Assembly: GCF_001053095.1 (NCBI RefSeq)
Contig: NZ_CGBP01000007.1
Span: 62,001 to 126,000 of the forward strand
DNA length: 64,000 nt
Direction: 5' to 3'
Source of the DNA: Yersinia similis
Lineage (GTDB): Bacteria > Pseudomonadota > Gammaproteobacteria > Enterobacterales > Enterobacteriaceae
Position 1 is the first letter of the stretch, and each line of letters begins with the position of its first letter. Under the pieces are notes generated by a model, which saw only the letters and a program-made list of their open reading frames with translations, was not told the origin of the DNA and made no database searches. This document shows positions 1 to 9,603 of the stretch, one piece after another. Both the position numbers and the translations under genes were made by a program.

Positions 1-224
1 CTATACCATAAGCCGGAGATAGACTATTGATATAGACAACGGCCGTGTGGCCCCAATGCGAAGCTCTTGGGGCCATAAAACTGTGGCGATTTTATAAACA
101 CGGGCGCTGAACATTACTTGAGAAAATACGGGGGTACCGACCCCAACTCTTCGCCTAGGCCAAGAAATAAAAGGCAAGAGGTAACGCATTATGCTAAAAA
201 ACGAATGCCATAAAAAATAACCCG

Positions 225-1016
225 TTACTCTAAAAAATAAGACTGTAGTTTTTCTCGCTCAATACTGCCAAGACCGAACTCATGCTTTAACCAACGCTCC
301 CTGCTTCCATAACGATCATGAATGCTCCGCAGAGCAGTTTGAATAAACTCTTCTCTGGCAGAAAGAACAAATGCAAATTGCTCCAGAGCCTGATCATTCA
401 GTTTTAGCGCCAATTCAGCCAGCATATGCTCACGAAAAGGCTTCAGGGTGGCTTCCGTCAACAGATAATCTTCCAGCACAGTAGACTCATCAGCTCCCAA
501 AGCAAACAACACCAACGCAGCCCCTACACCCGTGCGATCTTTTCCAACCGCACAGTGCTGTACAACACCGCTAGCGACATGGTCCGTTGATGCACAATTT
601 TGCAATAAATTGACCAATTGCTGATAAGCCAAGTTGTTAAAAGGTAAGCGGTGATAAAGCTCGAACATAAAGGCACGAGCATCAAATGCGGCTAATGTCT
701 CGTTAGTCAATTTTTCCAGATTGGCATTCACCTCACTACTGAGCGGATTGGCCGGTATATTGTGATAGTGAGCACCGGGCCATAAAACATCAGGCTTAGC
801 CAGGACTTCATCGGTATCACGGTAATCAATAATTTGGGTAACGCCACCATTACTGAGAAAATCACAATCGTTGGTACTCAAACGATCAAGCGAGCCAGAG
901 CGAAATAACAAACCGGGTTTTATCCGCCGGCCATCAGCGGCAAGGTTACTCCCGAGATCACGAAAGTTAATACCACCATCCAGTGGGATCAGGGAGGGAT
1001 GAGCGAAGGTCGCCAT
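225..1016 (-). CDS. Protein tyrosine/serine phosphatase, Y_phosphatase3-like
   Basis: A 263-residue soluble protein of the dual-specificity/tyrosine phosphatase superfamily. The signature HCAVGKDRTG lies at residues 154-163, giving the CX5R loop with nucleophile Cys155 and Arg161. The N-terminal GGINFRDLG (residues 14-22) is typical of the bacterial Tyr/Ser phosphatase family that acts on phosphotyrosine, phosphoserine or phosphoinositides. No signal peptide or membrane segment is visible, so it is probably cytoplasmic. It precedes nothing obvious in an operon: udp lies 121 bp upstream on the same strand with its own start. The substrate cannot be inferred from the sequence. Confidence 0.85.
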   Translation of the reverse strand: MATFAHPSLIPLDGGINFRDLGSNLAADGRRIKPGLLFRSGSLDRLSTNDCDFLSNGGVTQIIDYRDTDEVLAKPDVLWPGAHYHNIPANPLSSEVNANLEKLTNETLAAFDARAFMFELYHRLPFNNLAYQQLVNLLQNCASTDHVASGVVQHCAVGKDRTGVGAALVLFALGADESTVLEDYLLTEATLKPFREHMLAELALKLNDQALEQFAFVLSAREEFIQTALRSIHDRYGSRERWLKHEFGLGSIEREKLQSYFLE

Positions 1017-1137
1017 GTCTTCCTCTTATTATTGTTCGTTATAAGAGCTATGACCTTATCAGATTATCTGATGAAATAAAGAACGGGCCAGTAAACTGAC
1101 CCGATAGCAAACCCTTTACTTCCATCAATCGCTGGAA

Positions 1138-1899
1138 TTACAGCAGGTGACGAGCGGCTTCGACTACAATTTTTACTGCATGGCTTTCAGTGGTTTTCAT
1201 AGTTTCTTCGTTTGGGATCTCTTGCTGAGTACGGTTAACAATAACCCCGGCGACCATACCGGCACGCAGGCCCTGACTCGCGCACATGGTCAGCAAAGTT
1301 GCAGATTCCATTTCATAATTCATCACTCCCATCGATTGCCACTCTTCCATAGAGCCTTTGAAATGGCGAACAACACGGCCAGAGAAAGTATCGTAACGCT
1401 CCTGCCCTGGATAGAAAGTATCTGAAGAGGCCGTAATACCAATGTGAGTCGTCGCCCCTACCGATTTAGCGGCATTGACCAATGCTGTCGTACAGGAAAA
1501 GTCAGCCACCGCCGGGAACTCCATTGGTGCAAAGTGTAGGCTGGCACCGTCCAAACGGACTGCCGCAGTGGTGACTAATACATCACCGACATTAATATGT
1601 GGCTGAATAGCCCCTGTTGTACCAATACGTAGGAAGGTACGCACACCAAGCTGTGCCAACTCCTCGACGGCAATTGAGGTAGAAGGCCCCCCGATCCCCG
1701 TAGAACAAACAATCACAGCCTTGCCATCTAATTCAGCACGCCATGAGGTAAATTCACGATGAGAAGCCAGATGTACTGGGTTATCCATTAATTTAGCGAT
1801 TTTCTCAACACGTTGTGGATCACCGGGAACGATAGCCAGCGTCGCCCCTTGTAGATCATTTTTGGTGAGGCCCAAGTGAAAAACATCGGATTTAGCCAT
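1138..1899 (-). CDS. udp: Uridine phosphorylase
   Basis: Catalyses phosphorolysis of uridine to uracil and ribose-1-phosphate in pyrimidine salvage. The 253 residues match the E. coli enzyme in length and run from [20 protein letters not shown] through the phosphate-binding [16 protein letters not shown] and the [10 protein letters not shown] segment of the nucleoside phosphorylase-I fold. The start is preceded by GGAG. Two CRP-like sites 52 bp apart upstream suggest CRP/CytR control as in E. coli. The gene is divergent from the dienelactone hydrolase gene, the same neighbourhood as udp-ysgA in E. coli. Confidence 0.97.
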   Translation of the reverse strand: MAKSDVFHLGLTKNDLQGATLAIVPGDPQRVEKIAKLMDNPVHLASHREFTSWRAELDGKAVIVCSTGIGGPSTSIAVEELAQLGVRTFLRIGTTGAIQPHINVGDVLVTTAAVRLDGASLHFAPMEFPAVADFSCTTALVNAAKSVGATTHIGITASSDTFYPGQERYDTFSGRVVRHFKGSMEEWQSMGVMNYEMESATLLTMCASQGLRAGMVAGVIVNRTQQEIPNEETMKTTESHAVKIVVEAARHLL

Positions 1900-1976
1900 G
1901 TGTGAGACTCCTCTTTCATGAGAGATGTTATAGGGAGGAACAAAGAAATACTTTACTCAAAATAAGAACACCATTT

Positions 1977-1992
1977 CGTGATTGACGTCACT
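1977..1992. promoter_or_regulatory. CRP-like site, udp-proximal
   Basis: CGTGA-N6-TCACT, one mismatch in each half from the CRP consensus TGTGA-N6-TCACA. It is centred 52 bp from the second site, matching the spacing of tandem CRP sites that hold CytR between them in E. coli nucleoside-catabolism promoters. Confidence 0.6.
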
Positions 1993-2028
1993 TAGAAAGA
2001 GAAAATGACTATATCAATACATTTTAAT

Positions 2029-2044
2029 TGTGATTTAAATCACA
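2029..2044. promoter_or_regulatory. CRP site, udp-distal
   Basis: TGTGATTTAAATCACA is a perfect TGTGA-N6-TCACA palindrome. It lies between udp and the divergent hydrolase gene. By position it would be the upstream CRP site of a CRP/CytR-regulated udp promoter. Confidence 0.8.
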
Positions 2045-2325
2045 GATAAAACACCTAAAGTCTATTTTTTGTACAAAAAAACAAAGATAGCATTCATTTT
2101 ATCTGTGAAGAGTAATTAACGAGGCATGAGCCGCACCAACATTAAATCTTCGCACTCACTGTTAGTCTGGCTGCGCAGATTTACAGCTTGAATTATCCAA
2201 TAGCGTTAATGACAAAAACCTGATCTCATTAATATCAAAGATTACCTATAGTTAAACTCGGCAGCAGCAAACATCAGGGGGTTATTCAACCCGAGAACAC
2301 TTCCTCACATCGTAAGGAGATCACT

Positions 2326-3252
2326 GTGAAAACGGATCAACTGATTATACTCAGACAAGCAGCGGGCGGTTTCATACCCGCCGTAACCCCATCAGTTGCA
2401 ATGGCCCACCATACTGACCCATTGAGTTTGTCACAAACCAAAGGTATTCATTGTGGGGAAACAACGATCCCCTCTCAGGGTGATGCGCTGCCCGCTTATA
2501 TTGCTAAACCTGACCAACATACAGGGCCATACCCTGTGGTGATTGTCGTGCAAGAAATCTTTGGCGTGCATGAACACATTCAGGATATCTGCCGCCGGCT
2601 CGCCAAACAGGGTTATTTAGCAATAGCGCCCGAATTGTATTTTCGTCAGGGCGATGCCAAAGACTATAAAAATATTAATGAATTAGTTAATAATCTGGTG
2701 AAAAAAGTCCCTGATCGTCAGGTTTTGGTCGATCTCGATCATACTGCACATTGGGTATCCCGCCATGGTGGGGATATCAAAAAATTGGCCATTACTGGGT
2801 TTTGCTGGGGCGGGCGTATTGCGTGGTTGTATGCTGCACACAATCCACAGTTAAAGGCAGCCGTAGCGTGGTATGGCAAATTGGTCGGTGAAAAAACCTT
2901 ATTTCTACCGAAATATCCGGTCGATATTGCCGTCGATCTCTGCGCTCCGGTGTTGGGGCTATACGGAGGTAAAGACAGCAGTATCACAGCAGAACATATT
3001 GAAACTATGCGCCAGGCATTACGCGCTGCGAATGCCGATGCTGAGATTATTGTTTATCCCGAGGCCGGGCATGCTTTTAATGCCGACAATCGCCCAAGCT
3101 ATCATGCTGAGTCGGCTCAAGATGGCTGGCAACGTATGCTGGATTGGTTTGCCCAACATGGCGTCGCTGCCATCCCTGTTCCAGAAAAAAGCAATAAAAA
3201 AGGGCGCGAAAAGCGCCCAAAAAGCCCCACTACACAGAGTAAAACGGTTTAA
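2326..3252 (+). CDS. Dienelactone hydrolase family protein (YsgA-like)
   Basis: A 308-residue alpha/beta hydrolase close to E. coli YsgA. The probable triad is Cys160 in GFCWGG, Asp217 in GLYGGKDSS and His249 in PEAGHAFN. The start is GTG with AAGGAGAT eight bases upstream. The natural substrate of this family in enterobacteria is not established. The C-terminal 25 or so residues are Lys/Arg/Ser-rich, absent from the E. coli protein, and are encoded by DNA that also forms the metE terminator. The stop codon abuts the metE stop codon with no base between. The tail may simply be read-through into the terminator stem. Confidence 0.88.
   Translation: MKTDQLIILRQAAGGFIPAVTPSVAMAHHTDPLSLSQTKGIHCGETTIPSQGDALPAYIAKPDQHTGPYPVVIVVQEIFGVHEHIQDICRRLAKQGYLAIAPELYFRQGDAKDYKNINELVNNLVKKVPDRQVLVDLDHTAHWVSRHGGDIKKLAITGFCWGGRIAWLYAAHNPQLKAAVAWYGKLVGEKTLFLPKYPVDIAVDLCAPVLGLYGGKDSSITAEHIETMRQALRAANADAEIIVYPEAGHAFNADNRPSYHAESAQDGWQRMLDWFAQHGVAAIPVPEKSNKKGREKRPKSPTTQSKTV
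3195..3224 (-). terminator. metE Rho-independent terminator inside the hydrolase gene
   Basis: On the minus strand GGGCGC and GCGCCC pair around a five-base loop and are followed by a run of T residues (A-run 3195-3201 on the plus strand). It lies 30-60 bp past the metE stop, and within the last codons of the convergent hydrolase gene. Confidence 0.85.
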
Positions 3253-5529
3253 TTAAATCTGTTCTTCACGCAGACGCTGCGCTGCCAGCACCATATTCGC
3301 CAGAGCCTGACGTGTCTCAGGCCAGCCACGGGTTTTCAAACCACAATCTGGGTTAACCCACAAACGCTCGGCCGGAATACGCTGAGCGGCTTTGCGTAAT
3401 AATGCTTCAATCCATTCAACGCTTGGCACATTCGGTGAGTGAATATCATAAACACCGGGACCAATTTCATTCGGGTAAGCGAAATCCTCAAATGATTCCA
3501 ATAGTTCCATATCTGAACGTGAGGTTTCGATAGTAATCACATCAGCATCCAGTGCTGCAATAGAATCCATGATGTCATTGAACTCGCAATAACACATGTG
3601 GGTATGGATCTGTGTATCGTTTTGCGCGACAGCAGCATTCAATTTAAAGGCATCGACGGCCCATTGCAGATAGGCTTGCCAATCAGCACGACGCAGAGGC
3701 AAACCTTCACGTAATGCAGGCTCATCGATCTGGATGATACCAATGCCGGCTTTTTCCAAATCTTCCACTTCGTCACGCAGAGCCAGCGCAATTTGCTTGG
3801 CAATCGTCTCACGGCTGACATCTTCACGCGGGAACGACCAGCATAGAATGGTGACCGGACCTGTCAGCATGCCTTTTACCGGTTTTTCTGTTAAGGATTG
3901 AGCATATTTCGCCCACTCAACAGTAATCGCTTCCGGACGACTAATATCACCAATGATGACCGGAGGTTTCACACAGCGGGAACCGTAACTCTGTACCCAA
4001 CCATTTTGTGTAAAGACAAAACCATCCAAGTGTTCGCCAAAATATTCGACCATGTCGTTACGTTCTGCTTCACCGTGGACCAGCACGTCCAAGCCCAAGC
4101 GTTCCTGTTCAGCAATAGCTTGCTTGATATGCTCGCTGATCCCTGTACGGTAGTTTTTACCGTCCAGACGACCTTGTTTAAAATCAAGGCGCAAGCCTCG
4201 GATCTCTGTCGTTTGTGGGAAAGAACCAATGGTCGTGGTTGGCCAGGCAGGCAAATTAAAACGTTTACGCTGAGTTTCAGCGCGTGCTTCATAAGGTAGT
4301 TGACGCTCAATATCCTGCGAAGTAATGGCAGCCAAACGCTGCTCAACCTGCTCATTATGCACGCGACTGGAGGAACGACGGGCGCGGATCGGCGCACTGT
4401 ACGCCGCCAGTTCTGCCAGCTTAGCGTCATTAGGTGCATTCAACGCTTGTGTTAACAGCGCCAGCTCAGCACATTTTTGCAGGGCGAAGGCAAACCAGCT
4501 CTTCACTTCTGCATCAAGACGGGTCTCTTCATTTAAATCAATCGGGCTGTGCAGTAAGGAGCAAGAGCTACCCAACCACAGCGGGCGGCTATTAACCAAC
4601 GGCTGTAAACGCTCAAACCAGCTGCTCAGGTCAGCACGCCATACGTTACGACCATTAATAACCCCCAGAGATAACAGCCACTCTTTTGGTAAGTCTTTAT
4701 TCAAAACCGCAATATCGTCATGACCCGCAACCACATCAACATGTAAGCCTTGCACTGGCAGTACACGGATAGTGTCGATGTTATGGCCGATACTGTCGAA
4801 GTAGGTCGTCAGTAATAATTTGACCTGCCCTTGCAGGGCTTGATAAGCCGGTTGATAAGCATCCAACCACTCTTGCGGTAATTCCAGTACCAATGCTGGC
4901 TCATCAATCTGTACCCACTCAATACCCCGTTTTGCTAATTCAGTCAGCACTTGCTGATAAACCGGCAAAATATCATTCAGTAGCGAGAGGCGATCGAACT
5001 GCTCACCTTTGACTTTACCCAACCAGAGGTAAGTGATCGGGCCAAGCAGCACAGGTTTAATTTTGTGGCCCAATGCCAGCGCTTCGTCCACCTCATCCAA
5101 CAGTTGAGTCCAACCCAGTTTAAACTGCTGGCCTTGCTGGAACTCAGGTACCATGTAGTGATAGTTGGTATTAAACCATTTAGTCATCTCGGCTGCTGCT
5201 GCGGGCTTACCGGTTGGAGCACGGCCACGGCCAATACGGAACAGAGTGTCTATATCAATCGAGCCATCAGCATTTTGGTGGCGCTCTGGAACGTTACCCA
5301 GCAACAAGCTGGTCGTCAGGACATGGTCATACCAAGCGAAGTCACCTACCGGCACTAAATCAACGCCCGCTTGCTGTTGCTGTTGCCAATGGCGAGCACG
5401 CAATTCACGACCCACATTGAGCAATTCTTCCTGTGTTGAGTTGCCTGCCCAGTAACTTTCTTGTGCTTTCTTCAGTTCACGTTTCAGACCAACACGCGGA
5501 AAACCCAGTGTGTGATTTAAAATTGTCAT
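3253..5529 (-). CDS. metE: Cobalamin-independent methionine synthase
   Basis: Transfers the methyl group of 5-methyltetrahydropteroyl-triglutamate to homocysteine, the last step of methionine synthesis without B12. The 758-residue product has both homologous barrels. The zinc-site motifs [11 protein letters not shown] and NPDCGLKTR stand in the C-terminal barrel. I placed the start at the ATG giving [20 protein letters not shown], as in E. coli, with GGGG 9-12 bases upstream; an ATG five codons further out is less likely. Divergent metR and two MetJ-type boxes upstream indicate the usual MetR activation and MetJ repression. Confidence 0.97.
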   Translation of the reverse strand: MTILNHTLGFPRVGLKRELKKAQESYWAGNSTQEELLNVGRELRARHWQQQQQAGVDLVPVGDFAWYDHVLTTSLLLGNVPERHQNADGSIDIDTLFRIGRGRAPTGKPAAAAEMTKWFNTNYHYMVPEFQQGQQFKLGWTQLLDEVDEALALGHKIKPVLLGPITYLWLGKVKGEQFDRLSLLNDILPVYQQVLTELAKRGIEWVQIDEPALVLELPQEWLDAYQPAYQALQGQVKLLLTTYFDSIGHNIDTIRVLPVQGLHVDVVAGHDDIAVLNKDLPKEWLLSLGVINGRNVWRADLSSWFERLQPLVNSRPLWLGSSCSLLHSPIDLNEETRLDAEVKSWFAFALQKCAELALLTQALNAPNDAKLAELAAYSAPIRARRSSSRVHNEQVEQRLAAITSQDIERQLPYEARAETQRKRFNLPAWPTTTIGSFPQTTEIRGLRLDFKQGRLDGKNYRTGISEHIKQAIAEQERLGLDVLVHGEAERNDMVEYFGEHLDGFVFTQNGWVQSYGSRCVKPPVIIGDISRPEAITVEWAKYAQSLTEKPVKGMLTGPVTILCWSFPREDVSRETIAKQIALALRDEVEDLEKAGIGIIQIDEPALREGLPLRRADWQAYLQWAVDAFKLNAAVAQNDTQIHTHMCYCEFNDIMDSIAALDADVITIETSRSDMELLESFEDFAYPNEIGPGVYDIHSPNVPSVEWIEALLRKAAQRIPAERLWVNPDCGLKTRGWPETRQALANMVLAAQRLREEQI

Positions 5530-5554
5530 CGTCTTATTCCCCATTTAGCCATCC

Positions 5555-5570
5555 AGATGTTTACACATCT
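5555..5570. promoter_or_regulatory. Two adjacent MetJ boxes between metE and metR
   Basis: AGATGTTT followed directly by ACACATCT: two 8-base units each resembling the met box AGACGTCT, in tandem as MetJ requires. They sit between the divergent metE and metR starts. Confidence 0.65.
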
Positions 5571-5634
5571 ATAATCCGCAGGTACTGTATATTCCACAAG
5601 CGCATTTTTTTCACAGTCAATGTGAAGGACTCTC

Positions 5635-6588
5635 ATGATCGAACTGAAACACTTACGCACCCTGCAAGCTTTGCGTAATACTGGCTCGCTGGCAGGGGCG
5701 GCAACACAACTTCATCAGACCCAATCGGCCCTGTCTCATCAATTTAGCGATCTGGAACAGCGTCTAGGGTTTCGCCTGTTTGTTCGTAAAAGCCAACCGT
5801 TGCGCTTCACTACGCAGGGGGAGATCTTGTTACAATTGGCAGAACAAGTACTGCCACAAATTAAACAGGCACTGCAAACCTGCAATGAGCCGCACCAAAC
5901 TGCGTTACGCATCGCAATCGAGTGCCACAGTTGCATTCAGTGGCTGACACCCGCGTTGGATAATTTCCATAAGAACTGGCCGCAAGTGGCTATGGACTTC
6001 AAATCAGGCGTCACTTTTGACCCGCAACCCGCATTACAGCAAGGGGAACTGGATCTGGTGCTGACATCGGATATTTTGCCGCGCAGTGGCCTACACTATT
6101 CACCGATGTTTGATTTTGAAGTGCGCCTGGTACTGGCTCCAGACCATCCATTAGCCAATAAAGACCGCATTGAACCAGAAGATTTAGCGCCAGAAATATT
6201 GATGATTTATCCGGTGCAGCGACAGCGGCTGGATGTTTGGCGGCACTTCCTGCAACCCGCAGGCGTCAGCCCATCGTTGAAAAATGTGGATAACACATTG
6301 CTGCTGATCCAGATGGTATCAGCACGGATGGGTATCGCGGCATTGCCTCACTGGGTGGTGGAGAGCTTTGAGCGCCAAGGATTGATTGTCACTAAGACAC
6401 TGGGGGAAGGGTTGTGGAGCCGGTTATACGCTGCCGTCCGTGATGGAGAACAGCGCCAACCGGTCACTGAAGCGTTTATTCGTTCTGCTCGCCAGCACGC
6501 TTGCGATCATTTGCCGTTTGTAAAGGATGCGGAGCGATCCAACGCCGGTGTACCCATAGCGAGGCCATTATCACCGCAGCCCCAATGA
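5635..6588 (+). CDS. metR: LysR-type activator of methionine genes
   Basis: A LysR-family regulator that senses homocysteine and activates metE and metH. It has 317 residues, the same length as E. coli MetR, with the winged HTH in residues 1-60 ([17 protein letters not shown], then [16 protein letters not shown]) and the effector domain after residue 90. The start follows GAAGGA. It is divergent from metE. The last 113 bp overlap the 3' end of the convergent bioP gene, and both reading frames remain intact. Confidence 0.96.
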   Translation: MIELKHLRTLQALRNTGSLAGAATQLHQTQSALSHQFSDLEQRLGFRLFVRKSQPLRFTTQGEILLQLAEQVLPQIKQALQTCNEPHQTALRIAIECHSCIQWLTPALDNFHKNWPQVAMDFKSGVTFDPQPALQQGELDLVLTSDILPRSGLHYSPMFDFEVRLVLAPDHPLANKDRIEPEDLAPEILMIYPVQRQRLDVWRHFLQPAGVSPSLKNVDNTLLLIQMVSARMGIAALPHWVVESFERQGLIVTKTLGEGLWSRLYAAVRDGEQRQPVTEAFIRSARQHACDHLPFVKDAERSNAGVPIARPLSPQPQ

Positions 6589-7408
6589 TAAAGCTGGGCC
6601 AATGCGGTTTTTCTTGCCAGATGGCCAGATTCACCAGTAGCCCAGCCGGAACATGTACGTTATTCATGATGCCGAGTGTGCCGGCATCTACCTGTGTTGC
6701 GCCATAATTCCACATAAAATAGCCCAGTGCGGAAGCGCCGACACCCAGCCAGACGAGTATTCCCCACTGTAATCCCGTGGTTGGCAGTCTCTGTGGATTG
6801 CCAAATGTAAACCAAGCAACGACAGCAACAGCAAAAGCACCAAGATAGAACCATGAAAATGCGACATGTTGTGGGATCGGGTGGATCTCCATCAGCCGTT
6901 TGTAACCGACTTGCCCAATGGCAAAACAGATATTCGCTGCCTGCACCAGTGCCAATCCCCACCAAAAGTGTTCACTCAGTTGATCATAGCGAATAATGGC
7001 AGCCCCTAGCACCGCGAGTAACGCACTGAGAGCATAACCCCAGCGTAGGCGCTGTCGGCGCAGCAAATCATAGATCAAGGTGACATACAGCGGGGTCATC
7101 ACGGTAAACAGCAAAAATTCCGGAACCGTAAGATATAGATACGCTCGGAAGCTGAATAAGTACATGATACCTAATTGGATTGAACCCACCGCCATATACA
7201 GCAGGATCACCCGCCAGGGTATATTTCGCCAACGCAGAAAAGGCAAAAAGACCAGTGCGGCCAGCCCGACACGCATTAGAACAGAGAACCAACTGTCCAC
7301 CTGCCCTGCTAAATATTCGCCAATCAGACTAAAAGAGAAAGCCCACAAGACAGTGGTAATGACCAGTAGCAACACAATAAATTGGCTCAGTGAGAGGGTA
7401 AAATGCAA
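6476..7408 (-). CDS. bioP: Biotin transporter, EamA family (YigM)
   Basis: An inner-membrane protein of 310 residues with about ten hydrophobic segments and two EamA repeats. It closely follows E. coli YigM, for example [20 protein letters not shown] and [16 protein letters not shown]. YigM has been identified as the E. coli high-affinity biotin importer. The start used has about ten extra residues relative to E. coli; an internal start is possible. It converges on metR with a 113-bp 3' overlap. In E. coli its other neighbour is yigL, which is about 43 kb away here. Confidence 0.9.
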   Translation of the reverse strand: MHFTLSLSQFIVLLLVITTVLWAFSFSLIGEYLAGQVDSWFSVLMRVGLAALVFLPFLRWRNIPWRVILLYMAVGSIQLGIMYLFSFRAYLYLTVPEFLLFTVMTPLYVTLIYDLLRRQRLRWGYALSALLAVLGAAIIRYDQLSEHFWWGLALVQAANICFAIGQVGYKRLMEIHPIPQHVAFSWFYLGAFAVAVVAWFTFGNPQRLPTTGLQWGILVWLGVGASALGYFMWNYGATQVDAGTLGIMNNVHVPAGLLVNLAIWQEKPHWPSFIIGAAVIMASLWVHRRWIAPHPLQTANDRKRAGEQNE

Positions 7409-7581
7409 TTGTAGCGGAAGCAGTATAGAAATTTCCCAAAAATTTCGTTTACATGTGGTTGAAATTAAATCTATTTAGTGATTTTTTCGAACTTATTGGC
7501 TCCTTTGTCTCTTTCGTCAGACTGATTTGTTGTGCCATTTCTCATTCCAGAAAAATAGCACAACATAATAGAGAGTGCGGT

Positions 7582-8784
7582 TTAGCGACGATCAAACATG
7601 TCAACTACATTGGTTCGATGACCAATTTCAGAAAGGGTTTTTACACTATTCTTCAACTGTATTTTTGATTCAAAGCTAAGTACCGCTGATTCTGCTAAAA
7701 AACCTTTAGGTAATGAGCATAGATCTTCAACATCGCCTCGCGCCAAATTAACAAACTCAAGAAAGCCGTGTTTTGAAAAAATAGTAGATTCAAGTAATAG
7801 ATTAATACATCTGGGCAACAGCCTCACAGACTCCGGCTTACGCTGGTCATCTAAGGGCTCACCTTTACGCCACCCCCGAGATGAAAGGCTTTTGTATAAC
7901 CGCTGATATTCTATAGAAGATATAAGCTCAAGATCACGCGCTCTCAAAATCATTGATTGTGCTGACATGCCCCAACGACTTTTAAGTGACACAAAGTTTT
8001 CCAAACTTGGAAAAGAGGGTAATTCCGCAGAAAAAGCCTCTTCAGGTAGCATAAAACAGGCAGCAAATTTATGGGCTTGCTCTTCAATCGGCTTAAAATT
8101 AATACTATCAAGGCGCTTTACATATCGATGTAAAACCAAATGGCCGAGTTCATGGGCTGCATCGAATCGGCTGCGAAAATAATTATTTTTATCACTCGCC
8201 AATACGACATAAGGCCTATTTTCTTTCTCATTCCATTGAGAATACCCATCCATCATTACGCTACCTTGTTCAAACCGAGAACATACCACCCCTGCATTTT
8301 CCATGACCAATAATAGGTCTTGGATCGGTGCAATACCGAGTCCCCATCTCTTTCTACAATCAGAAGCTACCCGTTCGATGGCTTCATCATCAATGGACCT
8401 ATAATCATCAACATCTAAGTACGGAATATTGACATTTGGATAATCTAAATATTCCTGCAACAATGCAGATATCTCTTGTAACCATCCCATATAAACTTCT
8501 GACGATTTACACAAATCTTTGGCCGTCGCCGACAATGTTCTAAAGAAAACGGGATTATTTTCTCTTTCATAAGCAACTTTGGTAAACCAACTCACAGGGC
8601 AATTTAAAGCCTTGCCGAGACTGGCAAGGCCCTCTGCATCAGGAGAATGACTGCCGTTCTCCCATTTTGTTATTGTTGATGGGGAACGTTCAACCAACCT
8701 ACCCAAGTTTATTTTGGATAACCCTCGAGCTTCTCGCATTTGGGTTAGTCTTTCTGGCTGAAATCCAGATATTCCCACTCTCAT
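7582..8784 (-). CDS. XRE-family HTH / ImmA-IrrE metallopeptidase fusion
   Basis: A 400-residue protein. Residues about 11-66 form an XRE/Cro HTH (MREARGLSKINLGRLVERSP, then TITKWENGSHSPD). The middle holds a zinc-peptidase motif AAHELGHLVLH, with HELGH at 211-215, followed by the EEQAHKFAACFMLP segment that usually supplies the third ligand in ImmA/IrrE (COG2856) proteins. The C-terminal 100 residues match nothing I know. Family members regulate mobile elements, stress responses or toxin-antitoxin loci, often by cleaving a repressor. It starts 12 bp after the stop of the unknown upstream gene, so the two probably form one transcript. It lies at a break in conserved gene order. Confidence 0.85.
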   Translation of the reverse strand: MRVGISGFQPERLTQMREARGLSKINLGRLVERSPSTITKWENGSHSPDAEGLASLGKALNCPVSWFTKVAYERENNPVFFRTLSATAKDLCKSSEVYMGWLQEISALLQEYLDYPNVNIPYLDVDDYRSIDDEAIERVASDCRKRWGLGIAPIQDLLLVMENAGVVCSRFEQGSVMMDGYSQWNEKENRPYVVLASDKNNYFRSRFDAAHELGHLVLHRYVKRLDSINFKPIEEQAHKFAACFMLPEEAFSAELPSFPSLENFVSLKSRWGMSAQSMILRARDLELISSIEYQRLYKSLSSRGWRKGEPLDDQRKPESVRLLPRCINLLLESTIFSKHGFLEFVNLARGDVEDLCSLPKGFLAESAVLSFESKIQLKNSVKTLSEIGHRTNVVDMFDRR

Positions 8785-8796
8785 AGTACCGCCGAC

Positions 8797-9465
8797 TTAA
8801 TTTTCTTGATCTTTCAGATGCCGTTTAAGTGTAGGCAAGACATTATCAGGAACGATAATTTTTTGCTCACCAGTATATCGCTCTAAAAGTTGAGTTAATG
8901 ACCAATTAAAATGGAATCCTTTCAAATTACTGAAAGGTACCACAACCCTTAAATCGAGCATCCTGCTCTGTGGCTCATGATAAGGTGGATTGATATTTAG
9001 AATTAAGACACCTAACGTTCCTGTTGGCCCATGATCTATGGTTCTTTCGCTAAATAAATCAGGTGTGTACCCTTCCAAGCTTTCGTTGAGTTCGGCTAAA
9101 AGCGTCCGATGCTTAGCACCTTTGATATTGAGTTCATCATAGTTAAGCCCAATCCTGCTCATTTTGACACCAGCCGAACTTAAGACAACAAAATGCTCAC
9201 CTTTTGGTGAAGTATCAACACTGTTATGAATAACCCCACAGCTCAAGGCCGCCTCTTTGAATGCAGCATTCAAAGTATAATGTCTTATTTGAGGTCTTAG
9301 CCGAAGTTGCCCTGGACTATCAAGCTTTAGTGCTGACCCCATAGTGACTTGCTGTGCAGCCTCATATTTCGCATGAAACACATCTTGTATGTTTAGCCAT
9401 AACTCTCTTGGGAAGGCGTTAACAATCAAATCACTAATGTCTTTCTGCACATCGACCTGGTTCAT
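8797..9465 (-). CDS. Hypothetical protein paired with XRE-ImmA regulator
   Basis: I do not recognise this 222-residue protein. No signal peptide or membrane segment is visible. It has a central beta-rich stretch (HFVVLSSAGVKMSRIGLNYD; TGTLGVLILNINPP; LDLRVVVPFSNLKG) and a basic C-terminus (TLKRHLKDQEN). The ribosome-binding site is weak. It lies 12 bp upstream of the ImmA/XRE gene on the same strand, an arrangement seen in toxin-antitoxin-like and defence modules. It could therefore be the toxin or effector partner, but that rests on context only. Confidence 0.7.
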   Translation of the reverse strand: MNQVDVQKDISDLIVNAFPRELWLNIQDVFHAKYEAAQQVTMGSALKLDSPGQLRLRPQIRHYTLNAAFKEAALSCGVIHNSVDTSPKGEHFVVLSSAGVKMSRIGLNYDELNIKGAKHRTLLAELNESLEGYTPDLFSERTIDHGPTGTLGVLILNINPPYHEPQSRMLDLRVVVPFSNLKGFHFNWSLTQLLERYTGEQKIIVPDNVLPTLKRHLKDQEN

Positions 9466-9603
9466 TTTTGGATGCCGTGGTTTCGTTAAGCGGATTTTAT
9501 CTTAGTTTTTTTCGTTTTGGCATCAAGGCCAATATATGAGTTCTTATCATGATGTGACAGACATCCCAACAGGACCACTGCACATTGCATACTCCCTATC
9601 ACA

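Larger units (their letters stand above)
1900..2325. other. Divergent udp / dienelactone hydrolase control region
   Basis: A 426-bp gene-free stretch. It holds two CRP-like palindromes on the udp side (listed separately) and a possible udp -10 (TAAAGT on the minus strand, 1950-1955) about where a CRP site centred near -41 would place it. The right half carries the ribosome-binding site AAGGAGAT before the GTG start at 2326. Nothing else coding was recognised. Confidence 0.6.

Noticed and set aside
1-189. 62-codon minus-strand frame at the window edge
   Set aside because: No ribosome-binding site seen, no recognisable sequence, and the region is dominated by hairpins (TGGCCCCAA 48-56 with TTGGGGCCA 67-75). 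Without a T-run I did not call a terminator either.
4325-4723. Long frames antisense to metE and other conserved genes
   Set aside because: They are shadows of strongly coding genes with no independent signals.
5433-5678. 81-codon plus-strand frame across the metE-metR promoter
   Set aside because: It covers the MetJ boxes and the metR start in another frame; it is almost certainly non-coding.
7453-7668. 71-codon plus-strand frame overlapping the ImmA gene end
   Set aside because: Low-complexity AT-rich translation, no ribosome-binding site, overlaps a convincing gene on the other strand.
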